The translations under genes were made by a program, and so were the position numbers. Below the pieces are notes generated by a model. It did not search any database, was not told the origin of the DNA, and saw only the letters and a list, made by a program, of their open reading frames with translations. This document shows, one piece after another, positions 49,444 through 59,579 of a stretch of DNA of 64,000 nucleotides. This DNA is from Cokeromyces recurvatus (lineage: Eukaryota > Mucoromycota > Mucoromycetes > Mucorales > Mucoraceae): contig NW_026251390.1 of assembly GCF_025118155.1 (NCBI RefSeq), positions 372,001 through 436,000 on the forward strand. The letters are read 5' to 3'. Positions within the stretch are counted from its first letter, which is position 1, and every line of letters starts with the position of its first letter.

Positions 49444-49906
49444 TTTATATCAGATTTAAATACTATTAGGAAAAAAAAAAAAAAAAAATAGAAATTATAG
49501 ACGTCTAGAAACACTTCTTTTTTGGAATTCTTGTGAACTCTCCGATAAATTGTTATTATGAAGATTCATTATTTAGAGGAATAATGACTCTATTCTTGCA
49601 TAATTCATTATTTACAATTTTTATTTTTGCTTTCAATATATTCATATATGAAGAAGCTATAAGTAATGATCTGCTTCAGCTGTCTGATAGCAAAGAAATG
49701 CTTTGTTAAACAGGCTGCATAATTTAGTAGTCTTCTATTAGTGTGGCTTATTACATAATGAAAAGATATAATTGGTATTTTTTTTTTTTTTTTTTTTTCA
49801 TTGTGTGTACTGCATAACAAAATCACCCAAGTCTTTGTAGTAATCACCCCGGTAGTACAAAAAAACTTTTAAATACTTAAAAAGAAATCAATTTTATTAT
49901 TATCAT
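49444..49906. other. Short intergenic region with poly-A and poly-T tracts
   Basis: Between two minus-strand genes. Contains A-rich 49471-49488 and T-rich 49779-49799. No gene seen; the frame on the minus strand here is AT-rich and unlike any family. Confidence 0.55.
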
Positions 49907-50763
49907 TTAAGCGTTTGAAGCATTTAAAAATTTTTCGTTATCAATACGGTATTGCTGTTTAGCGGCTTCTGCTTTATCCCTGAAAACCTATTTATATACA
50001 TATTAATTGATTGATTGATTGATTTCTTTTCTCTCTCTCCTATTCATAGCAATCTATCTTTAATTTACCTTTGCTTCACTTTCACTTAATTGCCTAAATC
50101 TCTTTGCAGCTTCAACTGCTTGAGTTGAAACACGAGCATCCTTAATAAGAGGGTCATTGGTAGCACGAAGATGTTCAATGAAATACAAAAAGGCACTCAT
50201 TGGACGTTTAGGCTGTCTAGGATCCTTTAAAAGATTTAATTTATACTTCTTTCTTAATACATTTTCTCGACGAAGTTCTTCAGATGAAGCATTGTTAATA
50301 GCCGCATGGTAGGCATCTAAATGAGCCTTTGATTCTTGTTGAAATTTTTGTTGATAAATCTAGTATACATATAAAAGAATTAAATTTTTTATATTTATGC
50401 ATAATATATTTTATTTATTTTACCTGTTTTTCACCGTCACCAAGTGCTTTCCATTTAGCACTTAATTCTTTAGTAACTGATCTAATATCAACTTTTTCAT
50501 TAGAATTCTTTAAATCTGAAATGTTTTCACGGAGAAAGATTTGCCAAGCACTACGGGGTTTAGCAGGAACATTTGATAAAACTATTGATAAAAATGAGTT
50601 ATAGAAACAAAACAAAACAAAAAACACGTATACAAAGATATATGATTTAAAGTGTAAACAAAAATACTTTACTACTTGTGAACTTTTTGGGGTGAAGAGT
50701 ACGAAGAGAAACGTAGCTACGAGTCTGAATATTTAATTGAGCAAAGGATTTAGCCAAAGACAT
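49907..50763 (-). CDS. Two-HMG-box protein, mitochondrial TFAM/Abf2 type
   Basis: Begins MSLAKSFAQLNIQTRSYVSL, basic with Ser/Thr and no acidic residue, a plausible mitochondrial targeting peptide. Box 1 (VPAKPRSAWQIFLRENISDL ... KWKALGDGEKQ) and box 2 (DPRQPKRPMSAFLYFIEHLR ... FRQLSESEAKVFRDKAEAA) are joined by a Lys/Glu-rich linker. The order transit peptide-HMG-HMG and the length (about 215 residues) match Abf2/TFAM, which package mitochondrial DNA. Four exons; the last ends KFLNASNA. A nuclear HMGB role is possible if the targeting peptide is wrong. Its 5' flank ends close to the LINE fragment starting near 50990. Confidence 0.85.
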
Positions 50764-50989
50764 ATTAAACAATAAATAAATGGAAAAAGAAGATAAATAA
50801 ATAAATAAATAAATAATTAAAAAAAAACGTATAAATAGTTTAAGAATGAAGTACTGATTTTGAATACATAATGCTGTGACGTAAGAAATAATTATTACTT
50901 CAAGTTCAGACGATTTAGCTACGATTAAATTCTGAGTTTTATTATTATTATTTTTATTTTCAAAACTTTTGACAATGAGCATGTAGCGA

Positions 50990-51550
50990 CGAAATAAATG
51001 CGCAATATTGCCCGAGCCAGTTATAGAGGGGAAATAAGAATAAAAACCTTCCTAAAGGACAAGAAGGAAAAAGAAAAGAGCATTATTCTGGAACTAAGAG
51101 AAAATATAAGGAGGATAAAGCGAAAAAAAGTGAAAAGAAACGATTTAAATACAAATAAGACTAAAGTGACCAGGAAGACACACACTATTACTTGGACAGC
51201 CGATTCAGCAGCTTGAGACCAGGATCGACAGGATCAGGAGGAAATTCATCGTGGAAGTAGTAATCAAGTTCATGTAGAATTGTACAAAGAATAGACCATA
51301 AAGTATACCAGCTCGTACAATCAGAAGGACGATGAGGTTTATGTAGTGGAAGCAAGTTGAGGAGGAACGAGATGGATCTTCGACTGAAGTAGGCATGTAG
51401 AGACGATTATGTACATGTAAGCACTCAATAGCATGTTGCCGGCTCCAATTATGAGACAGATGAAAGATACATTCTTTAGGTTTACCACCCGGTAGCCAGC
51501 CAAGTCGCCATCGAAGCACTCGGCTACGTTCTAAGGTTCACTTATGGGTA
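50990..51550 (-). mobile_element. 3' end of an old minus-strand LINE (non-LTR retrotransposon)
   Basis: On the minus strand 51519-51205 reads RWRLGWLPGGKPKECIFHLS, SRQHAIECLHVHNRLYMPTS, closely parallel to the C-terminal part of the plus-strand LINE (RWRLGWLPGGAPKPCLFHPN, RSHAIWCLHMHRRLQMPLT). It then shifts frame. The 3' untranslated DNA of both copies shares an AACTG-CCGGGCAAT block (51005-51020 region, inverted, and 54378-54392). This is the C-terminal RT-associated region of a dead copy; its left (3') end is near 50990. The copy appears to resume at 54491. Confidence 0.75.
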
Positions 51551-51632
51551 CAGTGCGTCCGCCGTCAATTGGACAAATTTTTTGAAAAAGCTGGTCAGAT
51601 TTTTGAATAAATTTGCCTACTTTTTTGAAACT
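51551..51632 (+). repeat. Left terminal inverted repeat of the Tc1 element
   Basis: Begins CAGTGCGTCCGCCGTCAATT; inverted partner at about 53117-53197. Differences are one base near position 12, one extra T in a T run and two single-base changes near the inner end. Confidence 0.9.
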
Positions 51633-51705
51633 CAATTGGGCCATTTTATCTGAGGTATATTTTGTTACTTTTTTTTTATACCATTATTTCGAGATTATTT
51701 TTCAA

Positions 51706-53014
51706 ATGAACATGAATATTTTTTATGAAGATAGTGCTGGTAATCTCATTGATGAACAGGGCGAGCAAGCAAAAACATATGTTGAAGAAAAGTCATTTCG
51801 TTTGAAAAGATTAACAGATCTACGAAAATACATTAAGAATAAGGATCTCCAATTTGAAACGATCAGTTCAGACGATACAGTCATGAAAGAGGCTAGTCCA
51901 AAGAAAGAAAGACCTCTTGAGTATAACGTTTATACAATGGAAGACCGTAGACGTTACTTTTATTTTTTGAAAGAAAAACTCATGAAACCAAAAGATGCAG
52001 CCATAGCCGCAAATGTAAACTACAACACAGCTCGCAAATGGAAAAAGGCTTACGAAGATGATTCGGAAAGGAAGATTCCTATCAAAAAGACGAATCTGAA
52101 TCCCAACAGACCAGTCAGTCAACTGAACGAAGCTCATAAGGTCTATCTAACCAGTTTTTTTGATGATGACTCAACTGCAACAATCCAGGACGCAGTTGAA
52201 AGCTTGACAGCCAACTTTGCTGGCTTACAAATAAAAAAAAACAAGAGTAGCCGAGTTCATGAAGGAAGAATGTAATCTCAGTATCAAACTTATTAACCGG
52301 CGCCCTCTTGCCAGAAACAAAGATAAAAATCTTAAAGGTCGTGCTAAGTGGGTTGAGAAATTGATCAGCAATGGCGTCAATTATCTCGACAATTGTATAT
52401 TTGTTGATGAGTCCGGGTTTGATATTAATATGCGTCGTAGTCGTGGTTGGTCACAGCGCGGTACGAAAGCAACTACCACAACTCCCTCCACCAAGGCTAC
52501 CTCACATACTGTTCTTGGTGCAATATCAGCTAATGGTGTCGTCAATGTGAGTATGCGAGAATCTGGAAATGTTAAGAGAAGGAAAGTTGTAGGGGCCAAA
52601 AAGAGAAAGGCTCCTGAAGATAAATTAACCATTCCCAGTGGCACTACTGGCGATTATTATCTTTTGTTTCTTAACGATACTATGGATATTATGGATGAGT
52701 TCCCAGAAATGAAAGGATTTTTTATTGTTGTGGACAATGCTCCAATTCATATTCCTGCTATGATTGACCCTGTAATTGTAAGTCGGGGCTCTAAGCCATT
52801 ATACCTTCCTCCCTACTCGCCCGAACTCAACCCAATAGAACAATTTTGGTCTATTCTTAAGGGAAAAGTAAAGCGAACTAAACTTAATGACGTTGAAACG
52901 CTTACTTCAAGAGTTATTGAGGCCAGTGAAGAAGTACCTGTTGAGCATCTTCAAAATATTATTCAACATTCCGTAAACCAGTTTAGCAATTGCTTGAATA
53001 AGGTCCCTCTATAA
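51706..53014 (+). pseudogene. Tc1-type DD34E transposase with a single-base frameshift
   Basis: Cut-and-paste transposase. The N-terminal part (from MNMNIFYEDSAGN) contains a helix-turn-helix (KPKDAAIAANVNYNTARKWK). The catalytic part has Asp in CIFVDESGFDINM, Asp in FFIVVDNAPIHIP and Glu in LPPYSPELNPIEQFWSILKG, the last two separated by 34 residues. At a run of nine A (52233-52241) the frame shifts: the upstream frame ends at 52275, while the catalytic frame is open to 53014 in another phase. One A fewer would join them. Otherwise the protein is intact, about 435 residues, so the copy looks only just inactivated, or the tract is an assembly length error or a slippage site. Confidence 0.85.
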
Positions 53015-53048
53015 CTTTCCTTTAACATTATTTAAGGTATAATATTTT

Positions 53049-53085
<37 letters not shown>

Positions 53086-53116
53086 TCCAGATGAATTTCA
53101 AACAAATGACTAATCG

Positions 53117-53197
53117 AGTTTCAAAAAAGTGGGCAAACTTATTCAAAAATCTGACCAGCTTTTTCAAAAATTTGTCCAATTGACGACGGACGCACTG
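53117..53197 (-). repeat. Right terminal inverted repeat of the Tc1 element
   Basis: Reads, on the minus strand, CAGTGCGTCCGTCGTCAATT and onward, matching the left repeat. Confidence 0.9.
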
Positions 53198-53211
53198 TAT
53201 TCAAACAAATA
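53198..53211 (+). repeat. Left copy of a 14-bp target-site duplication (LINE)
   Basis: TATTCAAACAAATA, identical to 54477-54490. Its first two bases are also the TA used by the Tc1 element. Confidence 0.8.
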
Positions 53212-54476
53212 TATGGCACTACACTACCTCGTCAGACATCCTTTTCCTACTTGAGTATCTCTATTAGCCCTGGTGGTCTCTTGAACACAGCTGAATTAGT
53301 GCAGAACAATATTAATAAGGCGCTTCAAACCATGAATCAAATGACGTCCCTTGGTGTCAATCACAAAGGTTTTGATCGGCTTCTCTCTGTCCGTTTTTAC
53401 ACTCAAATAGTATGTGCTCAGCTTGAATATGGCCTCGCTATTAACTCGGTCTCTGCTACTCAAATCACAAAATTAGAAGCATGTCAAACACAATGTATCC
53501 GAAAAATTTTTGGCGGTAGTACTCGGTCCTCAACTAAAGTTATGTTGCACTTGGTCAACCTGCCCACAATGAAGGAACGTGTTCACCTCCTGCAAGCTAA
53601 ATTCTTACTTCGGTCTATCTACTCTCCGAACGATACTCTTGTTTCCAAGTTTTTACCACATATACGCCCCTCTTCAAGCCATTCTCAATGGTATAAGCTT
53701 TCGAAAACACCTATCTGGCAACGGTATACTGCTTCTTTTGACGATAATATTTATGATCCTCGTGCTTTTGCTGGTATCTGTAAAGCATACCTGAAAGATA
53801 ATCTTAGTGATCGACGAAACAGTAAGAATGCCGTTCTCTTGTCTGCCTGCCGTCCTACCCTAGGTATCGATCCTATCCTCTGGTTACCTATGTCAAATGC
53901 AGAACGCAGTCGAATAGTCCGCTGGCGTCTAGGTTGGTTACCTGGTGGTGCCCCTAAACCATGCTTATTTCATCCTAATGAATTGTTCACAAGATCCCAT
54001 GCTATATGGTGTCTACATATGCATCGAAGATTGCAAATGCCGTTGACCGAACCCGACCCTTTGTCCTTCCTCTTAAATAAGCTGCCAATTAAACAAAAAC
54101 GCATGCCACCAATCGCATCAGCTTCCAACTCATCTGACTTTCCCGCCTGGAAGATTCGTTGGCCTGCTATATGCCTTCTACTTTTTGAACTTGACTATCT
54201 CCATCATGGTAAACTTCCTCCAGAAACTGCCCCCCTTGGTACAAAGCTTGTAAACTGGCTACGTAACCCTGAATCTAGTATTTATTGATATATCTTGCTT
54301 TTCCTCTTCCCTTCTCTTTCTTTTTTACCCTTTTGCCTATCAAAAGGTTTTTTAGTACACTTTATCCTTTCTTGAACTGACCCGGGCAATCCAATACGCC
54401 AGTATTATGTGCTCACATGGGTTGTTTAAATTTTTGTTATAAAAATTTTTGTTATAAATAAAATAATTCTTAATCG
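53212..54476 (+). mobile_element. 5'-truncated plus-strand LINE
   Basis: 1,265 bp between identical 14-bp repeats. Coding frame opens GTTLPRQTSFSYLSISISPG, the late reverse-transcriptase region (thumb side), and ends at a stop 54286-54288. The 3' DNA ends in TTTTTGTTATAA repeats rather than a long poly-A. Severe 5' truncation, as is usual for target-primed reverse transcription. Confidence 0.85.
53235..54288 (+). pseudogene. C-terminal fragment of LINE reverse transcriptase
   Basis: Frame of about 350 residues: LSISISPGGLLNTAELVQNN, YTQIVCAQLEYGLAINSVSA, CQTQCIRKIFGGSTRS, RWRLGWLPGGAPKPCLFHPN and WPAICLLLFELDYLHHG. The polymerase palm motif and any endonuclease are absent because of 5' truncation, so it cannot act alone. 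No internal stop was seen, so the insertion is fairly young. Confidence 0.85.
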
Positions 54477-54490
54477 TATTCAAACAAATA
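54477..54490 (+). repeat. Right copy of the 14-bp LINE target-site duplication
   Basis: TATTCAAACAAATA, identical to 53198-53211, followed by AAACGTATTC. Confidence 0.8.
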
Positions 54491-54600
54491 AAACGTATTC
54501 AGTAATGCGCATAAACACAAAAGAGGTATTCGTTACACGACAATCCAAAACCAGCGTTTATTAGTCTACGTAACAAAGTTTTACTTCACTTTTTCTCACT
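54491..54600 (-). mobile_element. Probable continuation of the interrupted minus-strand LINE
   Basis: Read on the minus strand, this DNA followed by 51550 downwards gives a broken frame (RITEYVLFV, stop, IPISEP) that lines up with RPTLGIDPILWLPMSNA of the plus-strand LINE. It also shares CGCATTACT/CGTCCTACC-like codons. It suggests one old minus-strand copy split by the later insertions. The similarity is weak; the left-hand part is better supported. Confidence 0.4.
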
Positions 54601-54614
54601 TCTTCTCATTAACA

Positions 54615-56446
54615 ATGAAAGATCGCTCCGATTATAAAGCCACCTTCAAATCACCAAAAGATAAATATTTAAAATTCTTCTGTGAGAAGCCAGCTTCTAA
54701 GTGGTCTTTAAAAAATTTTCGTAAGCATTTTAAAGGTTTTAGTAAGGATCCTGCAGCAGTGTATGAGTCAACTCTGCAAAAGGTAAGAAATCATTCAAAG
54801 GGCATCCCTGAGCCTATTTTATTGAAGATTGACGCGCAACTACACATGCTCAAAAACCCAACCTCTGAGCCAACTCCGATATATTTATTCATATACAAAA
54901 TGGCCTTTTTTCAAACTTTTCTAACTGTATACTTTAGACAACTATAAATATCGGCAACTACTACGTGCATCAGGGAAAAGGTGATTTAATAGTAAACAAC
55001 AGTCCAGAAGAGCCACATAAGAAGAAGCAGAAAGTAAGAATAATACTATATGTTTATTTTTCAACAAGAAGAAAATAGCTTTCTCGATCTCCTAACGTAT
55101 CATCTACTTTAGGTTTATCATGACGAGCAGGAAGAAAGAGGCCCTGATTTTTATGATCAGTTGATTTCCTTTTTTGTTGATAAGGAGTCAGATAAAAACT
55201 TTCACAAGTACAGGTACATATCAAAGAAAAGGGACGAATTTACTTCTTGTACTAATTTGCAATTCCTAGCCCTGAAAAAAATGGAGTGCTAAAGATCACA
55301 AAAAAACCAAAGTCAAGGCTTCCTATGAGCACCAGTATTATTCAACTAAAGAGCTTCATTGAGACCTTACTGTATAATGTAATATATACATATATACTCG
55401 AGATTCGATAGCTTACTTTATTATAGGCTTCCACCGAATTGGCGAATAATATTGAAAATACTAGGAGTCTGGTAGAGTACAAAGCCGAATGTAAATTCGT
55501 GAAGAGAATCTTTTCAGTTATGTAGGTATAACAGCATTTTTATTTCTAAAAATCCATACTCATTCCAGGTTACTAGGGCTAACGTGGTTAACAAGTCGCC
55601 TTCGATGACGCATTCTGAGGCAACCTTTAATTACAAAATGCTTCATCCTTGTCTCGAAGCTACTGTTGACCTTCTTGGCCATGAGATTCATCCTGAACCC
55701 TACTACGTTCCCGGCGAAGAGCCTCTCGAGGCGATGATTGAACAGCTGGTTCTAACAGGCTCAAAAGTCGACCGCAGGAAAGTGTATAATGCTGATGGCA
55801 TAATTCGGCTACGCGATTTTTATGACATTGAAGTTCTTTTGTTGGAGACGGCAGGCCACTTCCAGAATAAGGAAACGAGGAAAATTTGCTTCGACAACAG
55901 CAAAGGTATGTTCGCTCTCCTCGCCATGCTAAAAAGTACTGCTGATCGCTTTAGCCGTGCTACACTTGAGACTTTTCGAAATCTTAAGTTTTACTTTGTT
56001 CAGGCTAGCGGTAAGACAACAAGTAAAAAGGAAGGACAAAAAAAAAAAAAGAAAATAACTAACCGACCAAACCCTAAATATAGATGAGCATATTCGTCTT
56101 TGGTCAGCTCAGTATGCCAGCAATGGCATCTATAAGTTTGCTCTTGAGGACAAAGTTGAAGTAACAGAAGACAGACAGCAAGTCCAACAATCATCAGTCT
56201 CGCTGTTAGACTTTTTTTTCAATGTGAAGGTAATAATTTTCCAATTGTTTGAGCTATATAATAATTCTTATATGAACGGCTATATAGACTTGTTTAGCAA
56301 AGACTTTTACTGTGTTACAAAAACTTCAACGTGAGGATGAGGAAAACAACGTGGTCAGCAGCCAAGAAGTTCTACTTCCCGAAATTATTTGTCCTGAGAT
56401 TTTCCGTTTGGCTTACAATACCCATGGAAAGGGTTTTGGAACGTAA
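54615..56446 (+). CDS. Unrecognised multi-exon gene, probably of a Mucorales-specific family
   Basis: I cannot assign a function. Exon 1 begins MKDRSDYKATFKSPKDKYLK. Later exons read TTINIGNYYVHQGKGDLIVN, YHDEQEERGPDFYDQLI, SPEKNGVLKITKKPKSRLPM and ASTELANNIENTRSLVEYK. The largest exon (from about 55570) reads MLHPCLEATVDLLGHEIHPE and FYDIEVLLLETAGHFQ and is followed by DEHIRLWSAQYASNG and AKTFTVLQKLQREDEE. The chain ends HGKGFGT with a stop at 56444-56446. The splice sites GTAAGA (54783), GTAAGA (55034), GTACAT, GTAATA, GTAAGA and GTAATA all have matching acceptors. The exon 1-2 junction (54783 to 54937) and the junction near 55520 are uncertain. It looks like a globular protein with a coherent frame to the end. 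It directly abuts the transposon nest. Confidence 0.55.
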
Positions 56447-56859
56447 AAAATTGAATAAGGTCTACATAATATATCTAATCAATAAATTTTAAAAAGCATT
56501 TCAGCTCTCGAGCTTTTCTTAACATTATTTAACATTGAGTTGTATTAACAGCTTATTACTGTGTGCTCAACCATTGAAATACAGCGCACTTGTTGCAATA
56601 AAGCTGCTGTTAACAGCTTTGTTGTTGATAGTCTAATTTACAGAAAGTTTTTGTGTTGAACCGAAGTAGAGAGCCAAGACCGCTTTTGTCATTCTCATCA
56701 TTGATGAAAATTGCTACATCAATCAGATTCGCTTCTTCAACGACGCAACCAGGAAGAAGTTTATAGCCAAACTACAATTGAATATTAAAGAGCTCACAGG
56801 CGTTTATTGTCAATGAAATTCACACAATTCTTATATACTACTTTAGAACACTAGCTATC

Positions 56860-56896
<37 letters not shown>

Positions 56897-58095
56897 AGAA
56901 TAAACTAAGATCAAAAAAATAAAAAGAAACTTCTGCATTCAAGTAGCAAAATATTTATGTATATTGAGAGAAAGTTTTCAATAGGCAGGAAGATAGACAG
57001 AATGTTTTTTTTTGTTACTAGTTTTAAGAGAAATGTAATTGATATTTGATTTCAAAGATAAGATGTATGGTGTTTGAACTAGGCAATAATATGTAAATTT
57101 TTGTACAAAATTTAAGACACAAGGATTATAGATATATACTAGAATATATGATAATGAACTGTTGTTTATTTTCTTTACATTATTTATTTGTTTCCGTAAA
57201 TTAGAAGCTTTGATTGCCATATTATTAGGCTTCTTCATGATTTTCAAGCTATTTAATCAATCTAAGAAGAAGAATAAAAAAAAAGCTTCCTCCTCCAAAT
57301 GCGTACTCAGTTGAAGAACATATGTATACATGTATGTGTATATTATGTACTAGCGATGTTATATATTATCATTCTGAAATTAAAGAAAAGCATATAATAT
57401 GTTTTATATGTGCACAGATGCTAATAAGTTATGCAGAACTATGCTTTTAGTGAATTGTTTGTCAAGAATTTCTTATTCTTTCTCTATATTTTCTTTCCTT
57501 TTGTTATTATCAATATTGTCCTATCAACAGACAAACTCAAGAAGTAATATACTCAATTGAGGTATTTCATAGTTCTATAAATAATTCTACATTTTGAAGT
57601 GCTAAATTTACCGAAAACGTAAAGAATTTTATTGTTTTACGTAGTTTTGGATATAGAGAATTTGAAGAAGACCTAGAAAAAAAAGAAAGAGAGGACGGAA
57701 AAGTTATTAAACATTCCAAATAGCTCTTATCCCAAGTTTAAAAAACAAAAGTCTTTAGTCTTTACTAAATAAAAGATTTGTAAAATCAAGATAGACACAA
57801 CAGTATTTAAAAATGAAGTAGGCGTCCTTTTCTTTTTCCTATACACTTGTACCCAAGAAACAGTATTGTCTTCCAAGTTGTTTCTTTTTTTTTTTGTAAC
57901 TACTAGAAGATATTATTAATTACTTTAATCAACATGATTCTTAGTTATTATAAAAAGGGTTTTTAATTTCCTACCTCTTGCATTATGTGACACTATTTTT
58001 TTTTTTTTTTCCTGAGAAATGCGATAGATTAAATTTTAAAATGCGACTTTCTTTTTTTTCTTAGCTTTTCTTTCCAATTTTTTGTTATAAAAATA
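56447..58095. other. Intergenic with one coding-like remnant
   Basis: 56668-56816 (+) reads RAKTAFVILIIDENCYINQI and continues open for about 50 codons to a stop, with no start or upstream exon found; perhaps a relic of another copy of the preceding gene. A 34-nt poly-A lies at 56861-56894. The rest (56900-58095) shows no gene. Confidence 0.4.
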
Positions 58096-58893
58096 ATGAA
58101 TAATAATCCTTTTCGTAATAATAATCAAGCAATTAATAATGATTATTTATCACCCACTACGGGTAATCAACAGCCTCAACAACAAGTATATCAAAATAGT
58201 AACTTTAATAATGGTTATTTTCCTTCTCCTAATCAAGGATATCAACCACAACAATCATGGCAGCAAAATATGAATACCAATTCTCTTACTTCTCCTTCTA
58301 CACTCATCAATCCTCCTTCCCTCCAACAACAAAATCCTTCTCCTTCACTACTTACAAATAACACTTTTCCTCAGCAGCTTCCTTCAACATTTACAAGTAG
58401 TCATTTTTCTCAGCAACAGCCTCCTTACTCAACATTCACAAATAATAATTTTCCTCAACCACAACAGCAAGGGCTCCAAACCTTTCCAACTTCTAATACT
58501 CTTCCAAGCCAACAACAGTATTCTTCTCCATTGACTTCAATGACTAATACACCTACTGGATTTCTTAATAACAATAGTAGCAGTAATAATCCTTCATATT
58601 ATGGTCTCGGAAATATAAATACGACTACTATCCCAACACCTATGAATAATTATTCTTCATATCAACAACAACAACAACAGCCAAATAATAATTTTTACAT
58701 TCCTTCTAATTTTGGCACAACGAGTAATAACAATAATAATATGTTTCAACAACCACTAAGGCATCCCCCTGTAGATGTAAGTAGCTTATTAAAAGGAACT
58801 GAAATTCGTCGTGTAGAATGTCCTGTTTGCCAAAAAATGCTTGAAGGCGATGATATGGCAATTAATCATCATGTAAACGAACATTATACATAA
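58096..58893 (+). CDS. Q/N-rich protein with NPF motif and C-terminal C2H2-like finger
   Basis: Single exon, 265 residues, starting MNNNPFRNNNQAINN. NPF near the N-terminus is the known ligand of EH domains in endocytic proteins. Residues about 15-220 are disordered and very rich in Gln, Asn, Pro, Ser and Thr, with repeated TFTNNNFPQ/TFTSSHFSQ-like units. The C-terminus has RHPPVDVSSLLKGTEIRRVE, then ECPVCQKMLEGDDMAINHHV and NEH, i.e. C-x2-C...H-x3-4-H, close to UBZ4-type ubiquitin-binding fingers (Rad18 style). An endocytic or ubiquitin adaptor is a reasonable guess, not shown. A T-rich leader precedes the ATG. Confidence 0.75.
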   Translation: MNNNPFRNNNQAINNDYLSPTTGNQQPQQQVYQNSNFNNGYFPSPNQGYQPQQSWQQNMNTNSLTSPSTLINPPSLQQQNPSPSLLTNNTFPQQLPSTFTSSHFSQQQPPYSTFTNNNFPQPQQQGLQTFPTSNTLPSQQQYSSPLTSMTNTPTGFLNNNSSSNNPSYYGLGNINTTTIPTPMNNYSSYQQQQQQPNNNFYIPSNFGTTSNNNNNMFQQPLRHPPVDVSSLLKGTEIRRVECPVCQKMLEGDDMAINHHVNEHYT

Positions 58894-59399
58894 ATATTGT
58901 GATTGTAAATAAATAAATATTAATGTTTTATTGGTTTTTTCCGAATAACGATTATTTACGCATCTATTTTTTTTTTTTTTTTTTTTTTGCGTTCCGACTT
59001 TTAAATTTTATTGATTGATAATGAAAGTCTAGCTGAGTGCGAGTAATTTGCATACCAAAATTAACCCTGACCAGCTCAACAGTGCAGTAAAAATACATAT
59101 AATGCTCTTTTTTAATTCAGTGAATGAAAAGATAATTCATAATGATTGAGGCTTGAAAGGCATACTGTGGTGTATCAAATCTGTAAATGGTAAAGTTTGC
59201 TTAAAAACGAACCTAATGAGTTTTCCAGTATGCTAGCTTAGAGGGTGATTTGAAAGGCTGTGTCGGCAGCCTATTGCGGATATACTAAATAAAGTTAGCA
59301 ATAGTTGTAAGGACACGTACACTCTAATACATGGAGACATTGTATGATATAAGTTTTAGTGAGCTTATGCTGTTGATATGAACAAAGTTTGGGTTTTCC
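58894..59399. other. Intergenic, no gene seen
   Basis: Follows the Q/N-rich gene. A poly-T (58970-58988) lies in its 3' flank. The remainder, 59000-59400, is mixed sequence without a supported frame and may be an outer part of the decayed transposon to the right. Confidence 0.5.
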
Positions 59400-59520
59400 A
59401 CAAATTAGTCATCCTAAACGTCGTTGTAGAAGATGACTATGTTCAATAGGATGCATAGACAGCCAGGGAATCATCATTTTATACTTTTCATAACGATGAC
59501 TGTTATTTTTTCTGTATATC

Positions 59521-59579
<59 letters not shown>

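Larger units (their letters stand above)
51551..53197 (+). mobile_element. Tc1/mariner transposon, complete ends, 1,647 bp
   Basis: Bounded by inverted repeats of about 80 bp starting CAGTGCGTCCG that match with a few substitutions and one indel, and flanked by the TA dinucleotides expected for Tc1/mariner (51549-51550 and 53198-53199). It carries one transposase gene in the plus direction and a 34-nt poly-A (53050-53083) between the gene and the right repeat. High repeat identity suggests recent insertion. It sits in the left target duplication of a LINE. Confidence 0.95.

Noticed and set aside
50998..51216. Plus-strand basic frame of 72 residues
   Set aside because: It is the antisense of the 3' end of the minus-strand LINE.
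51200..54476. LINE inversion by twin priming
   Set aside because: Both LINE pieces contain the same C-terminal region, whereas twin priming would invert a different, more 5' segment; the 14-bp duplication supports separate insertions.
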